From contig NC_135228.1 of the NCBI RefSeq assembly GCF_052324685.1, positions 9,465,386-9,529,385 on the forward strand: a stretch of 64,000 nucleotides of DNA, read 5' to 3'. Each line of letters starts with the position of its first letter. Position 1 is the stretch's first letter. The notes under the pieces were generated by a model. That model searched no databases, was not told the origin of the DNA, and saw nothing but the letters and a program-made list of their open reading frames with translations. This DNA is from Brachyhypopomus gauderio (taxonomy: Eukaryota; Chordata; Actinopteri; Gymnotiformes; Hypopomidae). The position numbers were made by a program, and so were the translations under genes. Of the stretch, positions 13,024-28,873 are shown one piece after another.

Positions 13024-16000
13024 ATGTAGTACTCAAGCCAACATCACCCTTTCACATGAAACACACAGAGAACCTGCCTTGAACCAGGTCCTGTTTATTC
13101 GTAGGACGTCAAACATAACTGCTCATGTTTAACAACAGGACTAGAAAAGACTATCGTAGCATCAAAGTGGCTGGACACCTGGCTTTAATATTTGAATGAA
13201 AAGTAACGCAGGTTGAGGAGGTTCCAGACAGAGAAGCTTATGGGTTCCAGTGCACCTAAACTGGAACAGTCAGTTAGCATGTGGTCAGCAGTAACGCACG
13301 TCGACGAGAGAAGTGAAAGTCATGTGACTGGGCGTGACGTAAACTGGTCCTGACGTAAACACAATTTGGTTTTTAAATCTCAACTGCGCTTTGATTTCCT
13401 TCTTGCTCACGCTGCGATTCCCAGTACGGTTCGGCTATGCGCAGCAGGGGCGATCGGATTGGGCCCAGAAAATCCCCATTCAAATGAATCCCTTAGATGC
13501 AAGGGCTCAGTACCCAGGAACAGTGGGTGTGGAGCTGCGAGGGCTCGAGGTCACACAGGGCTGATACCAGCCAGGCTTCTGCATTAGAGCGCCAAGCCTC
13601 ATTGAACAAGGTCACCATTGTCATCGCGTCTGGGGCGCCGTCGGCTGCTGAGGGCGCTTTAAGGCTCCAGTGCGCTTTCCTGACCCAGATGCTGATCTGA
13701 AAGCGGAGAAGTTTCCACAACAAATGGCCAGCTCATTGGAACCCGGGCCGAACGGCGCCGCGTGCTGACGACACCTCGGGCACTCTTGCCTCGACCTCAC
13801 TTCACACCCTCGGGGGGAAGCCAACGATGGAATGCCAGGGGGGAACGTGTTTAATGACGGTGGCAGTGAAGAGTCTCGCGGGGTGAGGATTAGCACGAGG
13901 CCGAATGTCGGTCTCCTCTTTGGGGTTCAGGCGAACATGTTGGCGCACGCCTGTCCTAGTTCTGTTCAGCGGTTCTGGTTAAGAGGTCGTCTGGGAGGTC
14001 AACCTTGCTCAGACACCTCCATCCTTCACTCAGACTGGGCCTGAAACCGGGCCTGCCTGCCTGCCTGCCAGCCAAGGTGGGAGTGCTGAGTGATGTCTGC
14101 AAGCCTTCCCAGCTAGTGAGCCCCAAGCCCTCTCACGCCCCATGCCCTCTCTAGCTCTCTGGGTGCGGTGATGGCCTGGATATCAATGGATGTGCTGTTA
14201 AGGGGAAGAGCAGAGTACTTCTGTCACAGAGGGACTACAAGGATGAGGGCTGGTAACCTAACAGAAGAACCCTAATCATGCTGAGCGTAGTCCCTATAGA
14301 GTGCTTTATTATATTCACACATTCTGAACATTCAGTATGCCATGTCTTGTGTTAATACAGCTAAATACTGAATAGAATACTGAATGTCCAGAAAGTACGT
14401 GACAGAAACCTGGTCCGCACCCAAGTTGCTAAGAAGACTTCCTTCAGAAAATGACGACCAAGTTAAACCTGGCCATAATAGGGTAAACACAAGAACAGCA
14501 GAAGTGAAACAACTGGACCAAAGTTCCTCAAGTGAATATCACTAAGGCCTCATTGTGGTAATCACGTTGGACAGCCCTGGAATTTTTGGACATCCTTTTA
14601 TTTTAATGTGTCCATGGCAACACAGACTGCTGACACTAGAAAAAACTAAATAGAACACAAACCCAAGGGGGTTTCGTGGTGAGCGGAGCAGACACGTTTG
14701 TGTCATACCTCAGATACACCCTGACCAGCCGCTGTGCTGCAGAAATGAGACGTGCTCCACTTTACTCTGAAACCCTAACATGAGGGTTATTATTACTACT
14801 TATTATTATTTACACTTATAAAGTGCCTTTTTAAATTCCCAAGCATGCTTTACAACCAACGCTTTTAGATCCGGTAAATACACACTGGTCATGTACGTAG
14901 ATTACATTCATACAAATCAAATGAAAGCCCATCACACGACACCCTCATGTTGACACTCGTGAAGTCTACCACAGAACACATCCTTAATATATGAAACTGC
15001 CTGAACAGGGACTTAAGAAAGTCACTTTAAATGATCATATGAGCAGTTCAAAGACAGAAGAAACGAACACAGGAAGACAGCTGTGGTTTCAGCAGTCAAA
15101 ACACAGCACAGCGAACACAGGAGAGGAGCAAACAAGGCATTCATTACTCACAGTTTAGTTTAGTGAGTCGACCTCTGCCAACAGGTGTACTGAAAGAGTG
15201 AAGCTGAATGTTCTTAAACTGTAATCCTTTTGGCAAGGCATGAGGTCCTTAGTAGTAACGTCTGTTCATTCAAAAGTAACACAAACACCTGTGCTGAAAC
15301 TCCTTTCTTTTTTTTTCTTTCTTTCTTTTTTTTTTTTTAATCATCAAGTGAAAACTATGTCACCCGACCGGCTTCGAGGCATCCAGGAACATCCAAAACG
15401 TCTGTGCCTTCACATGACACAGTTTCAGCAGATCAAAACCCACGAACGAGACATCAATCAAAGAGGAGAAGGCATTCCAGAAAACCTTCCAGAAAACTCT
15501 TGAGTGGGGATCCAAACAAAACAGAGACAAAACAAGTCAGAACTTCACTACCGCTGTGCGGGATCCTGAATGGGGGGGGGGACGGGACGGGACTGCCCCA
15601 CGCTGAACTTCCCAGCCTTCCTCTCGTCCTGCCTGGATGTCCCAGCCTTTCTTGTGTTCTGAGTCACACAGTTCCTGTGAATTCAGCAGAGCTCGAGGAC
15701 TACAGTGGTAACGTGCTAATTTCCTGCCTGGGCGTGTGTGCTCGTGGGCAGCGGCTGCATAGGGAACACATGGCTAAGTAACTGTTCAATCAGGAGTTCC
15801 GCATTCCATGCCACCCCCGACACCCCCCCCGACCTCGAGCAGGGGACGCACACCGAGAGGGTTTCCCACTTCAAGCACAGGGGCTGGCCTGACTTCTTTT
15901 TTGCCCTTGTAGGAAACCACTGTAAAGTGGAACTGAGCTGTTGTCCCTCAATGGACTTATTGTTATTCTAGTTGGCAACAGCAAAGCCAACATGCACATA

Positions 16001-19000
16001 TTCAGTCTTTATATATGCATATATTTAACATTTCACCCACTTGATGGATTTGCACAAGATTACTAGATTTTATTACTTCAAATTCATATCAAAGACCACA
16101 CAGCTAACTATGAAGATGTGTTTGTTATGCTAATCTGAGCACGAGTCTGATGAAGATGACGAGAAGTAATAAAGTTCAAACCTGCTGGAGTGTCTGAGCC
16201 TCCTCAGACATCTGCATTTAATAAAACAACACGCCTGTCATGACTGGCTGCAAGCTTTACGAGGTGTCATGTAACTACAAAAGAATCAAACGGCTATTGG
16301 TGTGACCATGAGACACTTCTCCTACACCCATGTTTCAGTCTCTCACATTCACTTGTGTTGTGACAAGACAACATACCATCGAGTAGACCCAACCGGCGTC
16401 TGCTACGTTGTAACAAATCAAACACAAATACAAAGTATTTGACAATGCAATACAATAATGTGTAATTCACATTCCACCCCACCCCCCACAAGTAATTTGA
16501 AGTGGTACATACCAACACCGTGCCAAGAACATATGATCCTTTACTAAGACAGATCCGGAAAGCAGGATATACCAGCACATGGCGATGCTATCGGGGCTGT
16601 AGAAGAGACACAGGACAAGATGCAAACTTGGCTTATGCTAAAACTGCTGGTTAGACATGCTATTCATTTTGCTGGAAAATAAATATGTCTCTCTAGTGGG
16701 CGTTAGGACTCGACTTTTCTGAAGCCCCCCATCTCTAAATGGATTTCTCGTGAGTTTCATGCCACGTACAGTGGACCCTTGTCAGTCTCAGTGAAAGAGA
16801 GCAAACCACTCAGCCCACTCTTCTGAATGAGGACTCTCTAAAAGCATGAGCAGCCGTAATTAGAAATTAGCACAGGCCTTGGCTAAGAGCAGCAGCAATA
16901 AACCAGCTGGTAACGGGCTGGGTGCTTCTTGCTCTAACTAAATGTATTATTAGTTTTATGGGAGCCTGAGGTGAACGTAATTAACTGCAGTGGCTGTTTT
17001 CTGGAGGGATCCTAATCATTTCAATATTTCTTTAAATACTCTTGAGGAGAGACCACATGAAATGTTTCTGATATCTCCGGGAAGAGAGACTGCTCCGAGT
17101 CTAACCGGACCTAGGACAGTCGTTCCTCGCTCACTTACACCTAGTACGTTTTTTATCAAATACCTCACATCATTCAAATTCAACAGGACCAATAAAACCA
17201 ACAACGCGGTGCATTGTTATTAATCTTTCTGAGTAATGAACAGTGTGCTGCAGGCACAGAAGAGTTATTAATCTACCGCACTGGCCGGAAAACTCGTACA
17301 TTATCGCACATTACTATTCTTTGACATTAATCCATTTGCTTGTGTGTGTGATTAATCTCCTGGCTACAGTTAGAAAGTTTGTTATGACAAATGCAATAAT
17401 GGAGGTTGTTCTGCTAGGGTAAGCACTTCAGCGAGGCGACGGTTTGCATATCAGAGGCCTCGCTTTGCTTCCTGGTGTACTTACTAAAACAGGACGTGGT
17501 GAGCATCGCAGCGCTCGTACCTGGCTGTTCTGGACATGGACCTGAAAGCACAGCAATGTGGTGTTTGTAATCAGGGGCTGGTGAAGTGGCCCAAAAGCAA
17601 CAGGTTAGCCACCGTTTCTGTGAGCGATAATGTGACGGACGACTACATGTGCGCAGCGTCTCTGAGCACTTCTCCCACTAACCAGAGGTGGTGCCGTTTT
17701 TTTTGCGGACAGGTCTCTTGATATATATTATATAAAATATGTTGCACTTTTGGTACACAAAGTACCAGTATGTAATTTTTTTATGAACATGTATGTACCA
17801 CAATGCTGTTACTCCATTCCTTAATATACGACAGACATGTCATGGAACCTGTTCCACCAACTTAACTAAAGTTAATGTCGAACTGAATAAATCAACTTTT
17901 GAAGTAACGGCAGAAAATGTTTTAACAATATGTACATATTTTTGTACAGACAGTGAGTCAGTAATCTTGCAAGGCTACAGGTGCTTAACAGATGCTAGCT
18001 GTTGAATGAACACAGCATAAAGAGAGTGTAACACTCACCTGAGTTGATGGTCCCTGAGGTGAGACAGGACATCCATGTGGTAGAGGTGACAGTAAATGTT
18101 GTTCAGGTCCTGATCAAAGCACAGAAGCACCATGTGTAAGAAAAGACGCTTCAACACTGAAAGCTGTGTATGGTCATCGATTAAGTGCTTTGTAAAATAA
18201 CACCAACACTTTAGGTCTGGATTACGGGATTAGTGTGGAAATATGTGTTCTAATTCGATTAAACATAGAACTAAGCATGCTGGGAAAGTACGTAGTGAAA
18301 CGACACACTGGAAGGATTAATCTCAGAAAACTGAGTCTACTCTTCTAGTGGGCCTGTGCAAAGCAACAGCAGCTACTAAGAGGTGTGCTCTGTTTGTCAG
18401 GCATGTCCCAAACATTTCAAATTAAACTGACATCATCACAGCACTCACAAAACCTGCTCTGAAAGAGCACGCATCATGGGCAGCTGTTCAAACTTTAAGC
18501 GCAGAGGGACAAAAAATACATGGGACCATATGCTGGGGAAACACTGAGGGTTTATTGAGCCTGCAGGCAAGCTGCATTAACAGGGGACAGCATGCCTGAT
18601 TTCCTCCAAGCATCAGCAATACACACACGCGCATGCGCATGAACACACACGGCCCTAATTTCTCTTAAGTATTGCCATGCATTCTAAAAACTTTATAGGT
18701 ACGTTTTGGCTTTTAGTGACCACCCATATATAACCTACTCCACATATGAAGCCAATAAAAAACAGAAGTTAGAAGTTATATTAAAAAACAGTTATAAGTT
18801 GACAAAATAAAAATAGACACACAATGCTGAAGTTACCAGGGGAAATAGCACCTGATGCATTAGACAGTGGAGAGGGAGGTGGATGTGAATGTAAAACTGA
18901 GGCACATGAGAAACAACCCAAACCTGACTAAGGCTGACTAAAGACACCAATATTCTAACATCAGCTGAGCTGAAATCACATGGTGTTCAAAAGTGGGCAA

Positions 19001-19985
19001 ATGCTTCTGATCTTTAAGCTTTAATACAGCCAACATGGAACAACAACATCAAATGAACAAGTTTTTATTTCTACACTGCAGCAAAATGATAACTATTCAA
19101 CATTATTTGGATGCAGTTCCACTCGAATTTGCATTTGTTGCAAAAATTACATCTTTGTTTCCACAGTGACAGTAGCTAAGCGATGATGCCAAAGCCAGAC
19201 CTTATTCAAAATGCACACTGGTGAGGACCACGCTGGTGAGGACCACTCCCTCCATGTTAGTCTAGAGTACAGACTCTTTAGGTCAGACACTATATTCTTC
19301 TCCATATGCTCTAGAGGTATTCTCTCTTCTGCGTTGCATGTTAAATATAATGAAAAAGTCACAATATTGTCATGTGAAAGATTAATTCACCTTTATTTCC
19401 TTTATAAAAGGACAAGCCATGAAGCCTCACTTTCGTCAAATGAAAGGATACGCAGTATATACTCAAAGATGGTGTGATAAGGTTATACCGCATCTCTGGT
19501 TTCCTCAGCACGACGGGCAGGTACAGTGATGCTGCCACCTTCTGGCACAAACTCCAGCTGTAAATCCGCCTACTGCAGTGAGAGATCTCACAGTACTGCG
19601 TTCACATAGACCGCAGAGGATTCTCACAGAATGGCCATTGTCCACGCTGGAACAGAACTGCTATTGAGATCACAGAATTGCTGAATAAATGGCTTTGAAC
19701 TCCAAAACATTTTCAGAGTTGTAAACACAAGAGAAGAACTTTGTGTAAGCTTTGAAAAGAGAGACTTCTAAATTACACACGTAAGGCAGGCATGATTTTC
19801 ACTTTAACTGTATAAGGAGTATCAAGTTCCAGGTCTAAAATAGACCAGATGGATGGGCAGCACATTTATTCTGACTCAGACCAGTGCCAGATGAGAAACT
19901 CATGATCTCTTCTGATATCTAGCAACAGTGAGACATACGAGACATCAAGGATCAACTGCGCTTGCAAATATCATCTTAAAAGTTC

Positions 19986-20032
<47 letters not shown>

Positions 20033-23000
20033 TGCAGAGCCTTACCATCTTAATAAAACTGAACTGAAACCTTGCATCCAGTGCCTACTTTTTAATCTTT
20101 TCATAAGGATATTTGGATTGCTTTGAATAGTCTTCAGTGTCCCGAGCTTAAAGGCCCATCTTACATCTCACTTCAGTGTTTTTCTGGTTCTCTCCCACTC
20201 TCTTGATTTAAGGCATCAGACTTTTTCAAGGCACTGATCCAGGACTGACACCAAAGGCACATTTGGATGAAGTATGAAATAATCAGTAGGGGGGAAAAAG
20301 CAGAGGGCATGAAAGACTAGTACAGCATGTCATGGAGAGTCGGGAGGGGGCCGGGCCATGAGAGCTGCCATTCCTGCACTAAAACTGCCAGACCAAATAC
20401 GCTCAGGAAAATAAGAATCCCAGCGTTACCATGGCAACGAAGGAAAACGTTACGTAATCCCCATTTCATTTGCTGATCCTCAAGTCTTTTGATGAAAAAG
20501 TGTAATGAACACAGACACCGCTGGATGCAGTATGTAGAATCAGTGGTTAGATAAAGTTAACGCAATAATGTTTCATGTAGACAATTATATGAAACAGGAA
20601 TGCTAAAGATTTAGAACATCAGTAGAAAACCTTCAATGTCTTGACCTTCATTTGGTTGTTAAAAAAAAATAGTTTAGTGAAAAGTTTACAAAAATATCCC
20701 CACAAACCAAATGTACTTCATCAACAAAAATCATGTTTTGTGTACAAGCTTGCAAGACTAATGCTGCCAAGCATATTCCCATCCACAAGCATTGTGTAAA
20801 AGTATTAAATCATCACAGACAAACCGCATTTAGACATGAGGGATTCAGTTGTTAATTAAAACAGACAAAAGCGTCAGAGAAAATTTATCCTTGCTGCTAC
20901 TACTGCCGTTTTTAGCTTTGTTACATTTGCTGTGAGCAGATCTGGGAGTAACTGCACAACATTCCAGTTGGTAGGAATAAAGGTCCTGTACATGTTCCAT
21001 ACATTAAGACTTGTAGGTCCAGCAAGAAAATAACCCATTTGAACACCCAACATGTCTTGGCTGACTGGCTACATTTGGAGTAAAAAAAAAAAAACAATAA
21101 ATCTGATTTTCTTTGCCAAACTATTCCTTTAACAGGCAGAGGCTTATTACAGAACTGGCCTATGACCCAAGTCTTCAACTCTGGAAGTCCAATCTAAAAT
21201 GTCATCTCGTATTTTCCAAGAGCTGGTTGTTAATTTGTGTCATATAACAGCCTTCCACACCTTCTTTACGAGTCAGGCTTTCGAGTGGCCAATCAGTTAC
21301 AATCAGAGCATGAGACTCATGCTCATAACAGTATAAGTACACTACAGTAACGTATGTACATGTAAATATGGTAAAAATAAAGGCAGATGTTCAGAGTTTT
21401 GACTGCCCAGCCCGCTGACCGAGAATGGCAGCAGCAGGAGCTGGGCAAGCTGCGAGCTGTTAGGGGTAACCTGGCCAGTTTCGTGCAGCAGCTGACCACC
21501 CGAGCGGGGTCTGGTAGCACCATGAGCCCCTCTACTTCCAGAAATCACTCAGGGGATCCGGAGCAATGTGAGGGGTTCGTGGTGCAATGAGAAATATACT
21601 TTGCATACCAGCCAGGCTTTCCAGATCCAGCTTGGGAGGCGTGTACGATCTTGTTGCTGACCAGAAGAGCCAGGTCCTGGGAAACCGCCTTATATTCCAC
21701 CTCTTCGTCTCTCTTACAGAACTACTCGGTATTTGTCACGGAGTTCAAAGAGATATTCAACCATCCTCGTGAGGGGCGAGTCTGTGGCCAGTCGCTGCTG
21801 CGGGTTAAGCAAGGGTCGCATAGTGCCACAGAATACGCTATGGACTTTCATACTATGGCGGCAGGTACAGGGTGGAACGAGCTTGCCCTCATAGACGCCT
21901 TTATTCATGGACTCAGCGGTGAACTTCAAGCAGAACGGTCATGTAAGCACCACGAGCGGAGGTGAGCCCATGCAGATCGGCGGTGCCCATCCGCCTGGGC
22001 ATGATGATAATCCCACTGAACCCACTGAGACGGATCAGAGCACTGGACGGCGGACTTGTGGGCTCTGGACTAGTTACACACCGCTCCCACTGCACACACC
22101 TCACTATTCTGCAGCACTCTGAGAACATCACATTCAACATCCTACCTAACATGCGCTATGCCATCACCCTGGGTCTTCCCTGGCTACCTATAATCCACAC
22201 ATCTCCTGGAACCGTCACCATATAGTGAGTTGGTCTCCTCTATGCGCAAAGCTGCACATCCTGTGGGCCGTGCCTCTCCAGTCCACCTCCGTGGAGAGGA
22301 CCTGAGGTTGGGAAAAAGTGTGAGACATACTTTGTGAGACACATACAGAGTACAGTGACATGTTCAGCCCAGTCAAAGCCACACAGTTACCACTTCAAAG
22401 GCCCTGGGACTGTGCCATCATCCTCCGTGAGGGGGCTGTGCCCCCCAGGGGTAGAATCTTCCCATTGTCACAGGAGGAGGAGCAGGTCATAGAGCAGTAC
22501 ATCGAGGAGGCCCTAGCTCAGGGTTACCCTCAACCACGCCAGCCTCAGCTGTTCTTTTTTGTAAACATGGAGGATGACGGGCTGAGGCCTTGTGTAGATT
22601 ATTGAGGGCTCTATTCCCTCTTAGTGAAGAACCCCTACCCCTAGCGTTAGAGGAGCTGAGGGAGGTGTGGTACTTCACCCAACTTGATCTACGCAGCGCC
22701 TACAACCTCATCCGCAAAGGGGATGAGTGGAAGTCGGCCTTCAGTACCACCACAAGTCTTTACGAATACCGTGTGCTGCCTTATGTGTTTCAGCCGTTCA
22801 TTAATAAGGTCTTGAGGGCGTTTTAAGTAAATCGGTTGTCGCTTACATCTACAACATTTTGAGTTATTCCAAGACCCAGGACCAATTTGTTCATGATATA
22901 TTTGCAGTCGTGAGGACCCTCTTGCGCTATCAGCTGTATTGCAAGCTCGAGAAGAGAGTTTCACCTCACTGAAGTAAACTTCCTAGGTTACATAATTAGG

Positions 23001-26000
23001 CAGGGCTCAATACGCATGCAACAATGCAAGGTGGAGGCAGTGATCGGATGGAAAAGACCCCAGCCGTTCGCCAACTCCTACCAGCATATCATCCTGTCAC
23101 TTAGCACCCTGGCTTGGTCCCTCACAGACCTGCTACGTTGAGAAGCTCAACGCCACAGGTGTGGCGAAGAAGCCAAAAAAGCCTTTCAGTACCTGAAGGC
23201 AGCGTTCACATCCACTCCTATCTAACCCCACCGACCCTTTCTTTGTAGAAGTAGACGCCTCCGATGTGGGAGTAGGAGCCGTACTGTCCCAGCGGACGGA
23301 GAAGAGAGGACGCCTACAGCTGGTGGCCTACTATTCAAAATAGCTCCCACAAGCAGAGAGGAATTATGGGGTAGGTGACAGGGAGCTGCTGGCTATCAAG
23401 CTCCCACTCAAGGAGTGGAGACACTGGCTTGAGGGAGCGTTGCACTCCTTCATGGTGACCACTGACCATAAGAACCTCGGATACCTCCGTAAAATCAAGA
23501 GACTGAACTAGAAACTCGGTGATCACTCTTCTTCTCCCGGTTTTCGTTCACTGTAACGTGTAGACCGGAAGATAAGAACACGAGTGTGAACGCACTCTCT
23601 CGGCAATACGACCGTCTGGCTACTTCCACCTGCGAAGAGCCCTAGCTCCCTCCTCAGTGCTTCCTCGGAGCAGTGGACTGGAGACTGGACCGTGCAATCT
23701 GACATTAGAACCTGCATCCGCAGTGTCTGGAGAACAGGCTATATGTGCCGCGGGGAGACGAGGGGACACGCCCACCAACAACTGCAGAGATAAGGTCTGG
23801 GTGGCCACGAAGGATGGCCAGGTGGGACCACATAGCAAGCTGGGCACGAGGTATGCCGGTCCTTATACCGTGTGCATTAATTTGGTAACCTACAGGATCG
23901 GCATACCGGGGAGCAACCGTCTGCCTTCCACGTGTCCACACTGAAGCCCGTGACCAGGGGACCCTTCGGTGACAAGGAGGAGTCTGGGCCTCCCTTGCCT
24001 ACTATGCTGGAAGACGGACCTGTGTATAAGGTAAGGATGCTGCTGGACTCACACCGGTGTGAGAAGAGCCTTCCATATCTGGTGGACTGAGAGGGGTAGG
24101 GCCCCAGATTCTGGACCTGATACTGACCTCCTCCTTCCACCGCAAGCACCCTGACTGACCAGCGCACCGACACCCCGCTCTAGGAGGAGGGTGGGGCCCT
24201 TGGTGGGGGGCCCTGTCATAGTAAGCAAGGCCAGCCCCACAGGGGAGCTGCCCACATTACCACACTCCACCTCCCGATCACTCTCACAGTTTAACTCACC
24301 CACTTATTCAACTATCACCTGCACCTGTTCCTAATCACCTTCAGTCCTCAATATAAGCCAACAGCAAGACAGTGCTGTGCATCCCTTGCGCTACTCGGAG
24401 TGAGCCTGCACATGACGTCTTACACTGCTACTAGTCCAACACCAAGTTTCTGTGACTTTTGCTCCTTATGCGTGTATTTCTGCCACACACTGTTAGTGTG
24501 CTGTGCTCCTTTGCTGCGCAATGGACAGTAAAGGAACCATGGTACCATTTACCACATCTGCTGCATCGGTCATCTAGAAACATAAAGGTCAGTTGACTGT
24601 ATTGGCCAACTTGACTGAAAGCAGGCTCAAGCAATTTATAATGAAGTAATAAATGCAAATGATACTATTTGTGCATGACTTGTTCCAGGACGCCAGGAGG
24701 ACAGACCTAGAAGACCTCAGAGCTGCCGTTAACAGAGAACATTAGTGATTATGATATATTAACAAATAAACACTTATTCAAGTTTAATACATTGCTGACA
24801 GATAACATTTGCAGTGAAAGTTGTCTACTAGAAATCTGTAAAATTAAGACACCTGATGTATGATACAAACTTTGAGAATTCTTCACCTAGATAAAAATGT
24901 TCTATGTGGGTCAGGGATCTGACTACTAACAAATTACAAAACAAATTCATTTCAGAGGGTACTTGAATGCTCTTCAGATTACATAACAAAAACATGACCC
25001 AACCTAAACAACCTCACCAAATACCTTCTTAGGCAAATTACTGTGGGGTCACCCATGAAATTGATGATGGAGGTTTTGTTTTTTGAATGTTGGTTAAATG
25101 TGGGCAGAGAAGGCCAGGTTACACCATCTCTATTATAAAGTTTGGTATTGGAAGCATCAAAGGGGTTGTTTTCAGTGGCAGTGGCTCTGATCAACTGGGT
25201 AAAGGTCCTGCTCTTTATCCTTTCAAAAATCTGCAACAAGACCTGGAAATTACTCTTTATCCTCTACAATCTTCAATATAGCGACCTTCAAAAATTTCAA
25301 AAATATTGCAATGCACCCCCCCCCCCCCCCGCTATTGTTTATTAGAGTGCAAAGTAATTCCACTGTGCCGACATGCCGATGTTCACTATGACTTGTTCAC
25401 ACTCATATCACAGCCTACACTTGACACCTGGAGGCAAACCTACACGTACCAGCCAAGAATTTGAGCACTGGATTTTGCTTCTTGATCAATTCTTGACAAA
25501 CCAATGTTACACTGCTAGTACCAACAACATTAACATACTCAGTGTTGGTGCATTGCTGGTCATGAAATTGGTTCATTTTACTGAATAGTAAAGACATTCT
25601 AATACCCAAGTATACAACAACTCCTAGTACAAGAAAGGATAATTATAGAGGAGTGTCCAGCTTTAGCCTGACAAATTAAAAAAAAATTATCTTAGTTTAA
25701 TAAGAAAAAGTCAGAATGAAAGCCCTTTAAACCATGTGCTTCATAATTTGACCCTAGCATTAGATACACTCCTACCCAGCAAACAGAAAAAAATTACATA
25801 CTATTTAATACAGTAGTATTTAAGTATGTAGCCTAGTTTTTACAATGTTTTTCCAACTGGCAAGCAGATTAACTAAACCAACAAAAGTACTGAATGGACA
25901 AACAGCAAGGAGAAAGGGATGCTCAACACACAAATCTGTCCGGCTATTATACAAGGTAAAATGTTGTTGTGAAGGTTGTCATGAAAGTCAGCACAAGTAA

Positions 26001-28796
26001 GTTAAATCCGGTCACTTCAAATGGAATAATATGTTAATAATGGTAGAACAAGATTCCATTAGCCATTCAATACTGTATTTAGCTGTATGAAATGGTGCTA
26101 CTTGCCTGACAACATTCTTCATTAACATGAAAATGGTCTTGGTATTTTCAAAATAATGCAGCTTTTCCAGTAGCAAACTCAAATTTAGGCTTCACCATTT
26201 TCTTTTTCATATAATCATTTAAAATGATTTATCTAAATAACAAAACATGCCACTAGTAAGTAAACCCATACTAACATTTTTTCTAAATTTAAACAGATTC
26301 CCTGGTAAAACTGAAACTGGCACCTGCATTTAGTTACATGATTAGTTTTATATTTCTAATACAATTTTTTTTAATATTATTTCTAGCTATGCATGCTATG
26401 TTCACTGCAAGCTTGTTGTTTGATTTGATTTCCTTACAAAGGAATTCCAGACCTTTACAAGGTCTTTCTTAAAAATACTTTCTTGAGACAAATGGGAAAA
26501 TATGCTTTATCTTTCAAACTGATTTATAATCACATTACTATGACAAAAAAATATCCTTATTCCAAAACAACAGTGTAGTTATATGTGTGCTTAGGATATT
26601 ATTATTACATACAAATAAATATTATAATCATATACAGAGGGGCTTATTCTTTACAGGCTAGTTTCCCAGACCAAGAGAACCTAGGCTGATGAAGACTTTC
26701 AGTGGTGAATCACACTCACGTCACAACTTAATCCAAGACTAGCCTAAATCCATGTACAAGAGACCTGACATTTTGTTCCTGTTTATGTTTATTCTACAGG
26801 GGGAAATCTGCAGTTAGGAAGATAAGCTCTGTACTTGTTTGGACTCCTCTTCTGCAGAATGATCTGGTCAGTCTTTGAGAAAGTTCCTTCTACTGGCAGT
26901 AATGTTCATTGGTTATTGCTTGTGCTGTAACCTGCAGTACTCAAAGTACTCACCGTCAGAGTAAAGCCAGCTAGCTAACTAAAACAGAAGGGCTCTTTGT
27001 ATTTTATTTGTAGTTTTAATTTTACAAGCTTTTGAACTTTAACAATCTAACCATTACAAAGACCAAAACAAATTATTTGTTTTTCCCCAAGAGATGGATT
27101 ATCATTTATATTGTTTATTATTATCTTGTCTAAAATTATCTATAATTGTTGTTTCATTGACTTCTAATGGCACATTGTATCAAATCAGACATCATTGTAC
27201 CAAATCTGAAATGAACTTCATTACTAATTGAAATAGAGCATGAACACTGTTCAGCACATTTTTCTATGTATTTGCTTATTAGTGGCTTATACATTCAATT
27301 AGCTGCTACAGTTAATAATATAGCTAGGCTGCTTTTAAACATGAGTGGGTAACATCTTGGCGATCTGTAATTTCAAGGTGCACTGCCCATCAGTGGTCAT
27401 AAAGCTGTGATACTAAACTGGATTATTAAAATTCTCCATGGGCCAGCCTTGTTATAAAAAACATGTATTACATGAAAGTTAATAACGTAACCATGTGTTT
27501 GCACTTTTTCTACACTAAATTCTGAATGGAGATTATAATCTCTTTGGTAAAAACCATAGAAATCCTCAAAAGTAGTCTCTCATAGATTTATTTCTATCAC
27601 ATTAAGAAAAGTGTACTCCTATCGCATTACATCCAAGAATGGCAGTTCTACAACACAATGTTTGCTTTCTTGCACATTCTATTCGTTACATCTATTTTTA
27701 TTCTATTTAATAAATCATAATATCCACCTTCCAACTGTGATCAGTCTCCCTCTCTTTCCACATTTAAATCTAAACTTAAGACTCACCTCTTCTCTCTCAC
27801 CCATGATCTCCCTGCTCCATAGTTTTCTTTGTACTGTTTTGTATACGTTTCTGTTTCCTTATGTATTGTAAGCGTCTTTGGGTTTCAGAAAAGCGCTATA
27901 TAAGAATAAAGTATTATTATTATATAATATCTCACACATTTATTGTTATTCATGTCTTGGCATAAAAATATAATTCTAAATCCTACAATAAATCAAACAT
28001 GTTAAGATAACTTGACATATTTTTTGAAAATATTCTTAAACCTTATGGCATCACATCAAATAATGTAAAAACCATTACTATTATGCCAACGGTGTATTAT
28101 GACACTGCATGAATAGCTAGTCATCTTAATTAAATAATAACTTACACAACACATTAAAATACATCACTCAGCGCTCAAACACCGACATTAAAGTGAAAAC
28201 CGCAGTCGTTGAAATGTCATAAGGACTCCATCTGTTAAAATTATAATCATATCAGGTGCCCAGCCTAAAGCACACAAACCAAGAGGCATTAGCTACCTCA
28301 CAGTGGGCTTACATAGGGAAGGGTTTTCAGGAAGAAGGGATTTCAGAGGGAATGGATTTCAGGGAGAAGAGCTTTCAGGGAGAAGAGCTTTCAGGGAGAA
28401 GAGCTTTCAGAGGGAAGGGTAGGGATTTCAGAGAGCCTTTCGTCTTGCTCCTATTGAAAAAAAATGAAAGCATAAGCATAAGCAATCATTTATAGCTTTA
28501 ACCTTTCAACGGTAACAGCAAAAGGCTAACTTTACCGAGATTATCCCGTGTTCATTCAGGCCAACCATGTAAACTGACAGTTTTAAGGACATCAAGTCAC
28601 GCAAAATACTGCCAGGTAGCTCCAACTTGTGTCGCAAGTCCATAACGCATGCCAGAAACACCGGCGGCAATAATCGTTAGCACAGATAGGGACGTAAGCC
28701 GAGATAATGGACAACCCTATAGTAAAATGCGAATGACAATGTATGGACACAAGTATTAGTGGATTTATGGAACTGGTGTGTATCGAAGTCAAACGC

Positions 28797-28873
<77 letters not shown>

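Larger units (their letters stand above)
12923..16512 (-). other. rapgef6 intron 4
   Basis: Non-coding. Apart from the GA microsatellite next to exon 5, it holds a short CCTG tandem near 14053-14068, a T-rich run at 15307-15339 and an inverted LINE-like tail near 14779-14870. Confidence 0.7.

Noticed and set aside
12555..13082. 175-codon plus-strand frame with a long Glu-Arg repeat
   Set aside because: It runs through a GA microsatellite antisense to rapgef6 exon 5; no homology or splice support.
16513..16596. Apparent one-base frameshift in rapgef6 exon 4, because a second frame reads SKGSYVL, like the KGSMVL of RAPGEF6
   Set aside because: The uninterrupted frame gives [12 protein letters not shown], which aligns with KESMFLPRS of RAPGEF2, and its phase fits exon 5 exactly. 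No lesion is needed.
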